The translations under genes were made by a program, and so were the position numbers. From the NCBI RefSeq assembly GCF_900110425.1, contig NZ_FODS01000005.1:62001-126000 (forward strand): a DNA stretch of 64,000 nt, given 5' to 3'. Position 1 is the stretch's first letter, and each line of letters opens with the position of its first letter. The notes below the pieces were generated by a model. That model saw only the letters and a list, made by a program, of their open reading frames with translations. It made no database searches and was not told where the DNA came from. The DNA is from Salinihabitans flavidus. Its GTDB lineage: Bacteria; Pseudomonadota; Alphaproteobacteria; Rhodobacterales; Rhodobacteraceae. Shown here piece after piece: positions 44,960 to 55,175 of the stretch.

Positions 44960-46780
44960 ATGGCACGCGCACCCCTTCTACAAATGTCTGATATTTCGCT
45001 CACCTTCGGGGGAGAGCCGGTCTTTGACAGGCTTGATCTCGTGGTGCATCCCGGTGACCGCGTGGCGCTTGTCGGGCGCAACGGTTCGGGAAAATCGACC
45101 CTGATGAAGGTGATGACCGGGCTGGTCGAGCCGGACCGGGGCACGGTGATGATTCCGCCCGGTGTGACCGTCGGTTACATGGAGCAGCACCCCGACATGT
45201 TCGGATTTGCGACGCTGGGCGATTTCGCCTCTGCGACACTGGAGCCTGGTGAGCTCTACAAGGTGGAGCGCGCGGGCGAGGGGCTCAAGTTCGATCCCGA
45301 CCGCGCGGTGGCGACGGCCTCGGGTGGGGAACGGCGGCGCGCCGCGCTGGCGCGGCTGATGGCCGAGGCGCCGGAGCTTATGTTGCTGGACGAGCCGACA
45401 AACCACCTTGATATCGAGGCGATCCGCTGGCTTGAGGCAGAGCTGAAATCGACGCGCGCGGCCTTCGTCCTGATCTCGCACGACCGCGCATTCCTGCGTG
45501 AATTGACGCGCGCAACCCTCTGGATCGACAGGGGAATTGTGCGCCGAAACGAGACAGGATTCGAGGGCTTCGAAGCCTGGCGAGACAAGATCTGGGAAGA
45601 AGAGGATCAGGCGCGTCACAAGATGGACCGCAAGATCAAGGCCGAGGCCCGCTGGGCGGTGGAAGGCATCAGCGCGCGGCGCAAGCGCAATCAGGGACGG
45701 GTGCGCGCGCTTCAGGAATTGCGCTCCGAGCGGGCGGGCATGATCCGGCGGCAGGGCGGCGCGGCGATGGCGCTGGAGGATGGGCCGAAATCCGGCAAGA
45801 AGGTGATCGAGGCGCACGGGCTCACCAAGGTGTTCGATGGCACGGTAATCGTGCGGGACTTCTCTCTCATGGTGCAGCGGGGCGACCGGGTGGCCTTTGT
45901 CGGGCCCAATGGCGTGGGCAAGACGACGCTGATAAAGATGCTCATGGGAGAGATCGCACCGGACGCGGGAGAAGTGAAGCTCGGCACCAATCTGGAGCCG
46001 GCGATCTTCGATCAGGCGCGGGCGAAACTGGACCCCGACATGACACTCTGGGACAGTCTGACGGGCGATCCCGAGATGCGGGTATCGGGCAAGGCGGACC
46101 AGATCATGGTGCGGGGTCAACCGCGCCATGTCATTGGTTATCTTAAGGAATTTCTGTTCGACGAGCGTCAGGCCCGTGCCCCGGTGCGCAGCCTGTCGGG
46201 CGGTGAGAAGGCGCGGCTTCTGCTGGCCAAGATCATGGCCAGGGAAAGTAATCTTCTGGTGCTCGACGAGCCCACCAATGACCTCGATATCGAGACGCTG
46301 GACCTGTTGCAGGAGGTGCTCGACGACTATGGCGGCACCGTGCTTCTGGTCAGCCATGATCGCGATTTTCTGGATCGTGTGGCGACGGCGACCGTGGCGA
46401 TGGAAGGCGACGGTCGCGCCGTCGTCTATGCCGGGGGGTGGACTGACTACCAGGCCCAGAGAGCGGGAGATACCCTTGGAGGCCGAAATAACGAAGGAAA
46501 ATCAAAAGGTAAAACGGCGAAAGTCAAGCAAGACACGAAGCCCGATGGCGGCCTGAGTTTTTCCGAAAAACACAAGCTGGAGACCCTGCCGAGAGAGATC
46601 GAGCGGCTGGAGGGGGAGATCGCCAAACTCGAACAGCTTCTGGCCGATCCGGATCTTTTCTCCCGCGAGCCGGTAAAGTTCAAAAAGGCGACAGAGGCGC
46701 TTGTGACCCGGCAGAAGGCACTGGAAAAGGCCGAGGAAGAGTGGCTTGAGCTGGCCGGTAAGGCGGAGGCCGGGGCCTGA
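44960..46780 (+). CDS. uup: ABC-F family ATPase (Uup-type)
   Basis: A 606-residue cytoplasmic protein with two nucleotide-binding domains and no membrane part. Walker A sites are GRNGSGKST and GPNGVGKTT. Signatures are ASGGERRRAALARL and LSGGEKARLLLAKI. Walker B sites are LLLDEPTNHLD and LVLDEPTNDLD. A C-terminal Lys-rich linker and coiled coil (ETLPREIERLEGEIAKLEQLL) fit the Uup subgroup, which binds ribosomes or branched DNA. It converges on tyrS. Confidence 0.93.
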   Translation: MARAPLLQMSDISLTFGGEPVFDRLDLVVHPGDRVALVGRNGSGKSTLMKVMTGLVEPDRGTVMIPPGVTVGYMEQHPDMFGFATLGDFASATLEPGELYKVERAGEGLKFDPDRAVATASGGERRRAALARLMAEAPELMLLDEPTNHLDIEAIRWLEAELKSTRAAFVLISHDRAFLRELTRATLWIDRGIVRRNETGFEGFEAWRDKIWEEEDQARHKMDRKIKAEARWAVEGISARRKRNQGRVRALQELRSERAGMIRRQGGAAMALEDGPKSGKKVIEAHGLTKVFDGTVIVRDFSLMVQRGDRVAFVGPNGVGKTTLIKMLMGEIAPDAGEVKLGTNLEPAIFDQARAKLDPDMTLWDSLTGDPEMRVSGKADQIMVRGQPRHVIGYLKEFLFDERQARAPVRSLSGGEKARLLLAKIMARESNLLVLDEPTNDLDIETLDLLQEVLDDYGGTVLLVSHDRDFLDRVATATVAMEGDGRAVVYAGGWTDYQAQRAGDTLGGRNNEGKSKGKTAKVKQDTKPDGGLSFSEKHKLETLPREIERLEGEIAKLEQLLADPDLFSREPVKFKKATEALVTRQKALEKAEEEWLELAGKAEAGA

Positions 46781-46836
46781 CTCGCGCCAACAGGGGCGAA
46801 TCGGGTTAATACTCTGAAAAGGCGTGAAAATCGCTT

Positions 46837-46880
46837 TCGGTAAAACGTCGGTACTTTGTCGGTATTGCGTCGGTGGCGGT
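46837..46880 (+). repeat. Phased 11-bp tandem repeat, site D (4 units)
   Basis: Contiguous units TCGGTAAAACG, TCGGTACTTTG, TCGGTATTGCG, TCGGTGGCGGT begin 57 bases after the uup stop. The variant order matches site B, in opposite orientation. Two GGTTAACAGGGC-like sequences lie about 20 and 50 bases further on. The gap 46781-47054 between convergent uup and tyrS contains no gene. Confidence 0.85.
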
Positions 46881-46985
46881 GTCCCTGTCCGGCGCGGTTA
46901 ACAGGGCGTCCGATGGATCAGGGTGAAGATCGGGTTAACAGGGCAGGTGTGCCGCATTCTTCCCACGTCTGGACTCGCGGCGCGC

Positions 46986-47021
46986 CCGGGGGCGCTGCCC
47001 CCGGATCCCCCGAGTATTTTT
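46986..47021 (+). terminator. Terminator in the uup-tyrS convergent gap
   Basis: CCGGGGGC/GCCCCCGG form eight pairs around GCT, followed by ATCCCCCGAG and TATTTTT. I recall this kind of sequence as a frequent intergenic element in Rhodobacterales, so it may also be a dispersed repeat. Confidence 0.75.
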
Positions 47022-47054
47022 CACAAAGATGAAGGCAGACGCCGGGATGGCAGA

Positions 47055-48308
47055 TCAGCCGGCGAGCCGCACCAGCGCGTGACGCTTGCGGCCCGCGCTG
47101 AGTTTGACCGGCGCTGACAGCGCGGCGCTGTCGAGGATCAGCCCGGCGTCGGTTAGCGGCGCGTCGTCGATCCGCGCGCCGTTCTCGGCGATCAGGCGCT
47201 TGGCCTCCTTGCCCGATTTCGCCAGCCCCGAGCGCACGATGAGTTGCACGATGGAGATCCCGTCGCCCACATCCGCGGCGCTGAGGGTCAGGGTGGGCAG
47301 ATCGTCGCCCACGCCGCCCTTCTCGAACACCTCGCGGGCGGTGGCCTCGGCGGCGGTTGCGGCCTCTGCGCCGTGGCAGAGCGTCGTGACCTCATTGGCG
47401 AGGACGATTTTCGCCTCGTTGATCTCCGAGCCGGAGAGTGCGCCGAGCCGCTCGCATTCGGGAACGGGAAGTTCGGTGTAGAGCTTGAGGAAGCGGCCCA
47501 CATCGGCGTCGGTGGTGTTGCGCCAGAACTGCCAGAACTCATAAGGGCTGCGCATGTCGGCGTTGAGCCAGATCGCGCCATCGGCGGTCTTGCCCATCTT
47601 CTTGCCGTCCGAGGTGGTCAGCAACGGCGTGGTCAGGCCGAACACCTCATGGTCGATCGCCCGGCGGGTCAGGTCGATGCCATTCACGATATTGCCCCAT
47701 TGATCCGAGCCGCCCATTTGCAGCCGGCAGCCATAGCGCTTGTTCAGCTCAAGGAAATCGTAGGCTTGCAGGATCATGTAGTTGAATTCGAGAAAGGACA
47801 GCGATTGTTCGCGGTCGAGCCGGGATTTCACGCTCTCGAAGCTGAGCATCCGGTTGACGGAGAAATGCCGCCCGATGTCGCGCAGGAAGTCGAGGTAGTT
47901 GAGGTTGTCGAGCCATTCGGCGTTGTTGAGCATGAGCGCGTCGCTCGGCCCGTCCCCGTAGGTCACGTATTTGGCGAAGACCTGCCCGATCCCGGCGATA
48001 TTGGCGTCGATCTCCGCCCCGGTCAGAAGCGGGCGTTCGTCGGCGCGAAAGCTGGGGTCGCCCACCTTGGTGGTGCCGCCACCCATGAGCGTGAGCGGCT
48101 TGTGCCCGGTCTTTTGCAGCCAGCGCAGCATCATGATCTGAATGAGCGAGCCGACGTGCAGCGATTTCGCGGTGGCGTCAAAGCCGATATAGGCGGGCAC
48201 CACGCCAGCCACCAGCGCGTCATCGAGACCCTGATAATCGGTGCAGTCGGCGATAAAGCCGCGCGTCATCATCACGTTGAGAAAATCCGATTTGGGCTGG
48301 TAGGTCAT
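47055..48308 (-). CDS. tyrS: Tyrosine--tRNA ligase
   Basis: A 417-residue class I aminoacyl-tRNA synthetase. The HIGH-type motif reads HVGS ([20 protein letters not shown]) and the KMSKS-type motif reads KMGKT ([13 protein letters not shown]). [28 protein letters not shown] and the C-terminal S4-like RNA-binding domain ([22 protein letters not shown] in parts) complete it. Confidence 0.98.
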   Translation of the reverse strand: MTYQPKSDFLNVMMTRGFIADCTDYQGLDDALVAGVVPAYIGFDATAKSLHVGSLIQIMMLRWLQKTGHKPLTLMGGGTTKVGDPSFRADERPLLTGAEIDANIAGIGQVFAKYVTYGDGPSDALMLNNAEWLDNLNYLDFLRDIGRHFSVNRMLSFESVKSRLDREQSLSFLEFNYMILQAYDFLELNKRYGCRLQMGGSDQWGNIVNGIDLTRRAIDHEVFGLTTPLLTTSDGKKMGKTADGAIWLNADMRSPYEFWQFWRNTTDADVGRFLKLYTELPVPECERLGALSGSEINEAKIVLANEVTTLCHGAEAATAAEATAREVFEKGGVGDDLPTLTLSAADVGDGISIVQLIVRSGLAKSGKEAKRLIAENGARIDDAPLTDAGLILDSAALSAPVKLSAGRKRHALVRLAG

Positions 48309-48371
48309 GGTATCCGTCCATTACTCTGATCGCGCCCGTGTATAGGCGGGGTTGAGGTGAAGGAAAAGGCC

Positions 48372-49496
48372 ATGTTGAAGGCCGTGTCGAAGGCCGGGGC
48401 AGGCAAGGGTCCGGTGTGGGCGCTTGGGGCGATGTCGGGCACCTCTCTGGACGGGGTGGATGCGGCGATGATCCTGACCGACGGGGAGCGGATCCTCGAC
48501 TTCGGGCAGAGCGGATACCAGCCCTATACGCGGGCCGAGCGGGCCACGCTGGCGGATGCGCTGGGATGCTGGGGCGGGGAGGCGGCAGAGGCCGCGGCCG
48601 ACGTGGTGGAGGCGGCGCATGTCACGCTTCTGTCGCGCTTCGCGGGGGCGGAGATCATCGGGTTTCACGGCCAGACGCTGGCGCATGAGCCGCGCGGGCG
48701 CGGCACCTTGCAGGTGGGCGACGGGCAGGTGATCGCCAATGCGCTCGATCTGCCGGTGGTGTGGGATTTCCGGAGCGCCGATGTGCGCCTTGGCGGGGAA
48801 GGGGCGCCGCTGGCGCCGTTCTATCATTTCACCTGCGCCCGGTGGATCGCGGAGCCGGGGCCGGTGGCGTTTCTCAACCTCGGCGGGGTGGGAAACCTGA
48901 CGTGGGTGGACCCGCGCAAGGGGCGGCCGGAAGAGGATGGCGCGATTCTGGCGTTCGACACCGGGCCGGCGAATGCGCCGCTCAACGATTTCATCGGCGA
49001 GCGGCTTGGGCAGGACTTCGACCGCGACGGGGCGCTGGCGGCGCGCGGCCGTGTGGAGGAGGGCGCGCTGGAGCTGTTCCTGGCCGAAAGCTATTTCGCA
49101 CGAATGCCGCCCAAATCGCTCGACCGGAACGATTTTTCCGAGATGATCGGGCTGGTGCGCGAGCTGTCCGATGCCGACGCGGCGGCCACGCTGACGGCGA
49201 TGTGCGCGGCGGCGGTCGCGCAGGGGATGGAGCATTGCCCGGAGCCGCCGTCACGCGTTCTGGTGACGGGTGGCGGGCGACACAACCCGGTGCTCATGGA
49301 GATGTTGCGCGTATCGCTCGACTGTCCGGTGCTGCCCGTGGAGGACGTGGGGCTTGATGGTGACATGCTCGAAGCGCAGGCCTTTGCCTTTCTCGCGGTG
49401 CGTGTGGCGCGGGGCATGGCCACCTCCGGCCCGGCGACGACAGGGGTGCGGGCGCTGGTGGGGGGCGGGACAGTGTCGCGCCCCGAGGACGGCTGA
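48372..49496 (+). CDS. anmK: Anhydro-N-acetylmuramic acid kinase
   Basis: A 374-residue cytoplasmic sugar kinase in peptidoglycan recycling, converting 1,6-anhydro-MurNAc to MurNAc-6-phosphate. ATG 48372 with AAGGAAAAGG upstream is preferred; GTG 48357 is in frame. The signature [17 protein letters not shown] is clear. [49 protein letters not shown] and [18 protein letters not shown] follow. It is divergent from tyrS. Confidence 0.96.
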   Translation: MLKAVSKAGAGKGPVWALGAMSGTSLDGVDAAMILTDGERILDFGQSGYQPYTRAERATLADALGCWGGEAAEAAADVVEAAHVTLLSRFAGAEIIGFHGQTLAHEPRGRGTLQVGDGQVIANALDLPVVWDFRSADVRLGGEGAPLAPFYHFTCARWIAEPGPVAFLNLGGVGNLTWVDPRKGRPEEDGAILAFDTGPANAPLNDFIGERLGQDFDRDGALAARGRVEEGALELFLAESYFARMPPKSLDRNDFSEMIGLVRELSDADAAATLTAMCAAAVAQGMEHCPEPPSRVLVTGGGRHNPVLMEMLRVSLDCPVLPVEDVGLDGDMLEAQAFAFLAVRVARGMATSGPATTGVRALVGGGTVSRPEDG

Positions 49497-49499
49497 GCC

Positions 49500-49568
49500 G
49501 GGCGGGCGATATCCCGCCCTTGGTGCGGGGGGTCGGAATGGGGGCTTGTAGACGGGGCAGAAGCCCCC
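49500..49568 (+). terminator. Two hairpins after anmK
   Basis: GGGCGGG/CCCGCCC (49500-49506 with 49513-49519) lies directly after the stop. GGGGGCTT/AAGCCCCC (49540-49547 with 49561-49568) follows. Neither has a long T-run. Confidence 0.5.
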
Positions 49569-49671
49569 CATCTGTAATGCAGGACTATGTGGTCCGGAAG
49601 TCGCGGACGCGAGCGGTTGCTCGCGAGATCCGGACTTTGGCGACTCTCACCATATTCAAGAAGGATCTGTC

Positions 49672-49950
49672 ATGACCCGTTTTACCAAATTGATTGCCGC
49701 AGGTGTCGCGGCCAGTACGCTGGCGGCCTGCAATATGACATCGGATCAGGCCACTGTGGTCGGAGTCGCTGGTGGCGCCGCGTCGGGGTTGATCCTGGCC
49801 GAGGCCTTTGATGCCAATGACAACTGGCGCCTCATTTCGGCGCTCGGGGGCGCGGCCGCAGGCACGATGGTGGCGCATAACACGCGGACCGATCAATGCG
49901 CCTATGCGCGCGGCGATGGGACGTATATCACGCGGCCCTGCAACTACTGA
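49672..49950 (+). CDS. Small glycine-zipper lipoprotein, function unknown
   Basis: A 92-residue predicted lipoprotein. The signal MTRFTKLIAAGVAASTLAAC ends in lipobox LAAC with Cys20 as first mature residue. Two Gly/Ala-rich stretches (VVGVAGGAASGLILAEAF and SALGGAAAGTMVAH) resemble glycine-zipper membrane motifs. The tail has two Cys (DQCAYARGDGTYITRPCNY) that could form a disulfide. It stands alone between anmK and the convergent eno. Confidence 0.8.
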   Translation: MTRFTKLIAAGVAASTLAACNMTSDQATVVGVAGGAASGLILAEAFDANDNWRLISALGGAAAGTMVAHNTRTDQCAYARGDGTYITRPCNY

Positions 49951-49965
49951 TCCACGCCTGACAAT

Positions 49966-49994
49966 TGGCGGCCCGCGCGCGGCGCGGGCCGCCA
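49966..49994. terminator. Bidirectional hairpin between the small lipoprotein gene and eno
   Basis: TGGCGGCCCGCGC/GCGCGGGCCGCCA form 13 perfect pairs around GCG in the 54-base convergent gap. It is the strongest stem in the window, flanked by CAAT and TTG. Confidence 0.75.
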
Positions 49995-50004
49995 TTGCGA
50001 TCGT

Positions 50005-51381
<1,377 letters not shown>

Positions 51382-51415
51382 TTAGGGCTATCAGCGCGAT
51401 GTTTGCGCAAACGGC

Positions 51416-52318
51416 TCAGAGCGGTCCGGGTGTGAGCGCGGCAGCGCGGCGCGCCCGGCGGTAGAGCCGGTTCTCGCGCCAGACGGTGTAAAGCCCGGTG
51501 GCGATGATCAGCAGCGCGCCTGTGAGCGTGAGCAGGTCGGGCCGTTCGCCAAAGACCGCCATCCCGACGAGGATGGAAAAGATCAGGCGGGTATAGCGGA
51601 ACGGCGCGAGCGCGGATGCCTCGCCCATGCGCATGGCGGTGACGATGCCGTAATAGCCGAAGATCCCGAAAACCACGCCCGTCAGAAGCATCGCCACATC
51701 CGTCGGGGCGAGCGGGGCCGGGCGCGCCGGCGAGATCACAAGCATCAGCCCGCCCGCGAGAACCAGCACCGCGAATCCCTGAAACGACACCACGAGCGAA
51801 TCCACGTCCTTGTCGATCTGGCGGGTCACAAGGTCACGGACGGCGATGGCGATGACCGAGATCAGCACCCAGAGCACGTTGGGATTGAACCCCTCCAGTC
51901 CCGGACGCACGATCAGCAGCACCCCGGCAAAGCCGAGCGCGATGGCCGTCCAGCGCCGCCAGCCGACCTTTTCACGCTGAAACAACGCGGCGCCGGCGGC
52001 GATGGCGAGCGGGGTGGCCTGAAACACCGCCGCGACGGTGGACAGATCCACGCGCGCCAGCGCGGTGAAGAAGGCCATCGCGGCAACCCCGTCGGAGGCC
52101 GCGCGCACCAGAGAGGCGCGGCGCCACGCGGCGGCGGCGAACAGGCGCTTGCGGCGCAGCAGGGCGGCGGCGGCGAAGGCGCCCGAACTCAGCGCGCCGA
52201 TCATGATCAGGATCTGGCTTGTCGGCAGGGTCGTGGACAGTTGCTTGATGAAACTGTCCTCGATGGTGAAGGCCGCCATCGATAGCACCACCAGAAGGAT
52301 GCCTTGCAGGTTGTTCAT
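51416..52318 (-). CDS. DMT superfamily transporter (EamA)
   Basis: A 300-residue inner-membrane protein of ten predicted helices in two EamA repeats. Helix 1 is GILLVVLSMAAFTIEDSFIK. The segment ASDGVAAMAFFTALARVDLSTVAAVFQATPLAIAAGAALF (several helices) is typical for the first repeat. FRYTRLIFSILVGMAVFGERPD is the corresponding place in the second. It is a probable metabolite exporter with unknown substrate. It is separated from eno by a 136-base gap without visible features. Confidence 0.88.
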   Translation of the reverse strand: MNNLQGILLVVLSMAAFTIEDSFIKQLSTTLPTSQILIMIGALSSGAFAAAALLRRKRLFAAAAWRRASLVRAASDGVAAMAFFTALARVDLSTVAAVFQATPLAIAAGAALFQREKVGWRRWTAIALGFAGVLLIVRPGLEGFNPNVLWVLISVIAIAVRDLVTRQIDKDVDSLVVSFQGFAVLVLAGGLMLVISPARPAPLAPTDVAMLLTGVVFGIFGYYGIVTAMRMGEASALAPFRYTRLIFSILVGMAVFGERPDLLTLTGALLIIATGLYTVWRENRLYRRARRAAALTPGPL

Positions 52319-52456
52319 GGCGGGCCTCGCGCGTTCGGGAAGGGGCGCGCCGGCTGCGGCGCCTTGTCACAGATGCCCCGATTTGCGGCGGCGTGGCAAT
52401 ATCACAGGGCATGAAAACCGCTGCTGTCGGGGATCACGGTTTGTGATGGTTCCGGA

Positions 52457-53671
52457 TCAGGCGGCCACGTCCCGGGGGCGCAGCAGCAGCCATATGAGCG
52501 CGCCGCCCGCCAGCGCGAGGAAGGGGGCCATCGCGAGGTTCACGGCGGTCCATCCGGCCTCCGGCGTGCCGCCGGAGCAGTTCATCAGCCCGCCGCTGGC
52601 AAGGCTGGCCATCGTCACGCCGCCAAAGACGATCAGGTCGTTGAGACCCTGCATCCGGCCCCGCTCGCTCGCGTCGTGGGCGCCGGCAAGCATGGTGGTC
52701 GCGCCGATGAAGCCGAAGTTCCAGCCCACGCCGAGCAGGATCAGCGCGATGAAGAAATTCTCGATTTCAACACCTTGCAGGGCCACGGCGCCGGCTCCCG
52801 CGAGAATCAGCAGGCCGAGCGCCACGATCCGTTCCACGCCGAATCGCGCGATCAGGTGCCCGGTGAAGAAGGAGGGCACATACATCGCAAGAACATGGCC
52901 GGTGACCACGTCGGCGGCGTTGTTCTGATCGAAGCCGCAACCAACCACGGCGAGCGGGGTGGAGGTCATCACCAGATTCATCAGCGCATAGGAGACGGTG
53001 GCGCAGATCACCGCCACGGCAATGCGCGGGGTGGTGATCAACTCCCACCGCGAGCGGCCCTTGGGCGCGTCGGCGCTTGGCGGTATCGGGCGCGGGATGT
53101 TGATGAAGAGAAACAGCAAAGAGCCGATCACGTTGATCGCGATCACCGCCAGATATGTCCCGAGGAAGGGAATCACCATCGCCTGACTGGTCACTTTCAC
53201 GAGCTGCGGGCCGATCACCGCCGCGAGAAGCCCGCCCGCCATGACATAGGAGATGGCCTTGGGCCGGAAGGCGTCGGAGGCGGTGTCGGCGGCGGCAAAG
53301 CGGTAGAACCCCTGCGCCGACATATACATGCCGGTCAGAAGCGAGCCGAGCAGAAAGACGGGAAAGCTGTGCAGATAGAGCCCGTAGGCGCCGATTGCCC
53401 CGCCGAGCGCGCCGCCCGTCGCGCCAAGCATGAACCCCGCGCGGCGGCCGAATTTCTGCATGATGGCGGAGATCGGCGTGGCTGAAAGCATCGAGCCCAG
53501 CACGATGAGCGAGATCGGCAGCGTGGCAAAACAGGCATTTGCCGCCAGCGATTGCCCCGCCAGCCCGCCGACGACGAAGATCATCGGCATCTGCGCGCCG
53601 AGGAATGCCTGCGCGAGAACGAGAATGAACACGGTGCGCCGCGCGCGGCTGTCATCGACTACCTGGGTCAT
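52457..53671 (-). CDS. MFS transporter
   Basis: A 404-residue 12-helix transporter from ATG 53671 (MTQVVDDSRARRTVFILVL). The same frame stays open far upstream, across the glycosylase gene on the other strand, but that part is not membrane-like. Helix 1 is FILVLAQAFLGAQMPMIFVV. The MFS loop between helices 2 and 3 reads QKFGRRAGFMLGA. The second half begins near ITTPRIAVAVICATVSYALM. It resembles YnfM/NreB-like drug or metabolite exporters, but the substrate is unknown. No clear Shine-Dalgarno precedes the start. Confidence 0.85.
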   Translation of the reverse strand: MTQVVDDSRARRTVFILVLAQAFLGAQMPMIFVVGGLAGQSLAANACFATLPISLIVLGSMLSATPISAIMQKFGRRAGFMLGATGGALGGAIGAYGLYLHSFPVFLLGSLLTGMYMSAQGFYRFAAADTASDAFRPKAISYVMAGGLLAAVIGPQLVKVTSQAMVIPFLGTYLAVIAINVIGSLLFLFINIPRPIPPSADAPKGRSRWELITTPRIAVAVICATVSYALMNLVMTSTPLAVVGCGFDQNNAADVVTGHVLAMYVPSFFTGHLIARFGVERIVALGLLILAGAGAVALQGVEIENFFIALILLGVGWNFGFIGATTMLAGAHDASERGRMQGLNDLIVFGGVTMASLASGGLMNCSGGTPEAGWTAVNLAMAPFLALAGGALIWLLLRPRDVAA

Positions 53672-53824
53672 ATGCGAATGGCTATATCCGTTTCCCGGGG
53701 AAGAAAAGAGGGCGGCGGCGGGTTTGCGCGAATTTTGGTTTGCAAGTGCCCCATCCGCGGATCGGGCATTGCAGGCCGGGCGCAGGGCGGGTTGAATGGC
53801 GCGGCGAACAAGGGGAGAACCTGA

Positions 53825-54454
53825 ATGGTCGGACGCATCATAGAAACGCCCGATTGCGTGGCCGAAGGGGCCGTGTGGCTGGCCCGGCAGGAGCCGCGCT
53901 TTGCCCATGCGCTGGAGCAGACGGGCCCGCTGCCGCTGCGCCGGCGGGCCGACGGGTTCAAGGAGCTTCTGAACGCCATCGTGAGCCAGCAGGTGAGCGT
54001 GGCGGCCGCCGATGCGATCTGGGGCCGGATGCGGGCGGCGCGGCTGACCGGGCCGCGCAAGATCCTCTGGGCCAGCGACGAGGATCTGCGCGCCTGCGGG
54101 CTGTCGCGGCAGAAGATCCGCTATGCCCGTGCGCTGGCGGCGGCGCGGATCGACTATGCCGCGCTGCGCGAGGCCCCGACCGACGAGGTGGTTGCCACGC
54201 TGACCGAAGTGCCGGGAATCGGGATCTGGACGGCGGAAATCTATGCGATGTTCAGCCTTGGACGGGCGGATGTCTTTGCATCGGGCGATCTGGCCTTGCA
54301 GGAATCGGCGCGTCTTCTGTTCGATCTGGAGGACCGCCCGAAGGAGCGTGTCCTGCGCGTGATGGCACAGGACTGGTCGCCGTGGCGGGCGGTTGCGGCG
54401 CGGCTTTTGTGGGCCTACTACCAGGTGGCCAAGGACAGGGAAGGGATCAGATGA
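53825..54454 (+). CDS. DNA-3-methyladenine glycosylase II-like (HhH-GPD)
   Basis: A 209-residue base-excision-repair glycosylase removing alkylated bases. It starts at ATG 53825 after AAGGGGAGAACCTGA. The helix-hairpin-helix is LTEVPGIGIWTAEI (126-139) and the catalytic Asp is Asp155 (VFASGDLALQE). The region FKELLNAIVSQQVSVAAADAIW is typical. It lacks the N-terminal domain of E. coli AlkA. The stop overlaps the next gene's ATG (ATGA). Confidence 0.93.
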   Translation: MVGRIIETPDCVAEGAVWLARQEPRFAHALEQTGPLPLRRRADGFKELLNAIVSQQVSVAAADAIWGRMRAARLTGPRKILWASDEDLRACGLSRQKIRYARALAAARIDYAALREAPTDEVVATLTEVPGIGIWTAEIYAMFSLGRADVFASGDLALQESARLLFDLEDRPKERVLRVMAQDWSPWRAVAARLLWAYYQVAKDREGIR

Positions 54455-55116
54455 CACGGGTATTGAACACGCAGCGCAAGGAGCCGGTTTCGGGGTCGAA
54501 ACGTTCTGTCGTGATTTTCCTGCACGGCTACGGGGCGAACGGACAAGACCTGATGGGGCTGGCCGATCCGCTGTCCGAGCATCTGCCCGATACGTTGTTT
54601 CTCGCCCCCGATGCGCCGGAGGCCTGCGCCGGGGCGCCCTTCGGGTTCCAGTGGTTCCCGATCCCGTGGATCGACGGGTCGTCCGAGGAGGAGGCCGAGA
54701 TGGGGATGCGGGCGGCGGTCAACGATCTGAACGCCTTTCTCGACGCGGTGATGGTCGATGAGGACGTGCTGCCCGAGCAGGTGGTGCTTTTCGGCTTCAG
54801 CCAGGGCACGATGATGGCGCTGCATGTCGCGCCGCGCCGCGAGGACGAGGTCGCGGGTGTCGTCGGCTTTTCGGGCCGCATCCTCGCGCCCGAGCTGCTG
54901 CGCGATGAGGTCGTGAGCCGCCCGCCCATCCTTCTGGTGCATGGTGATGCGGACGAGATGGTACCGCCTCAATCGCTGCCCGAAGCGGCCGAAGCCTTGC
55001 AGGAGGCTGGATTCCGCGATGTCTTTGCCCATGTCATGAAGGGCACCGGCCACGGCATTACGCCGGACGGTCTCAGCGCGGCGCTGGCGTTCATGCGCGA
55101 CAAGCTGGGGCTATAG
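54451..55116 (+). CDS. Carboxylesterase/phospholipase-type alpha/beta hydrolase
   Basis: A 221-residue hydrolase of the acyl-protein-thioesterase/YpfH-like family. The oxyanion region is VIFLHGYGANGQDL. The nucleophile is Ser117 in GFSQGTMMA, the acid Asp168 (HGDADEMVP, or Asp166) and the base His201 (GTGHGI). No signal peptide is seen, so it is cytoplasmic. It is coupled to the glycosylase by an ATGA overlap. Confidence 0.92.
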   Translation: MTRVLNTQRKEPVSGSKRSVVIFLHGYGANGQDLMGLADPLSEHLPDTLFLAPDAPEACAGAPFGFQWFPIPWIDGSSEEEAEMGMRAAVNDLNAFLDAVMVDEDVLPEQVVLFGFSQGTMMALHVAPRREDEVAGVVGFSGRILAPELLRDEVVSRPPILLVHGDADEMVPPQSLPEAAEALQEAGFRDVFAHVMKGTGHGITPDGLSAALAFMRDKLGL

Positions 55117-55175
55117 GACACGGGCACCGGCGCCGCGGGGGCCGGGCCGGATAGGGACCACCTGGAGGCACGGGC

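Noticed and set aside
44978-46357. A 459-codon minus-strand open frame opposite uup
   Set aside because: uup has both sets of ABC-F motifs in the plus frame. The opposite frame is an antisense artefact.
12150-46880. CRISPR interpretation of the short repeats
   Set aside because: The 11-base units are contiguous without spacers, arrays have only three or four units, and no cas gene is present.
53672-54457. Long N-terminal extension of the MFS transporter frame
   Set aside because: The extension overlaps the alkA-like glycosylase on the other strand and has no membrane or domain character. ATG 53671 gives a normal MFS length.
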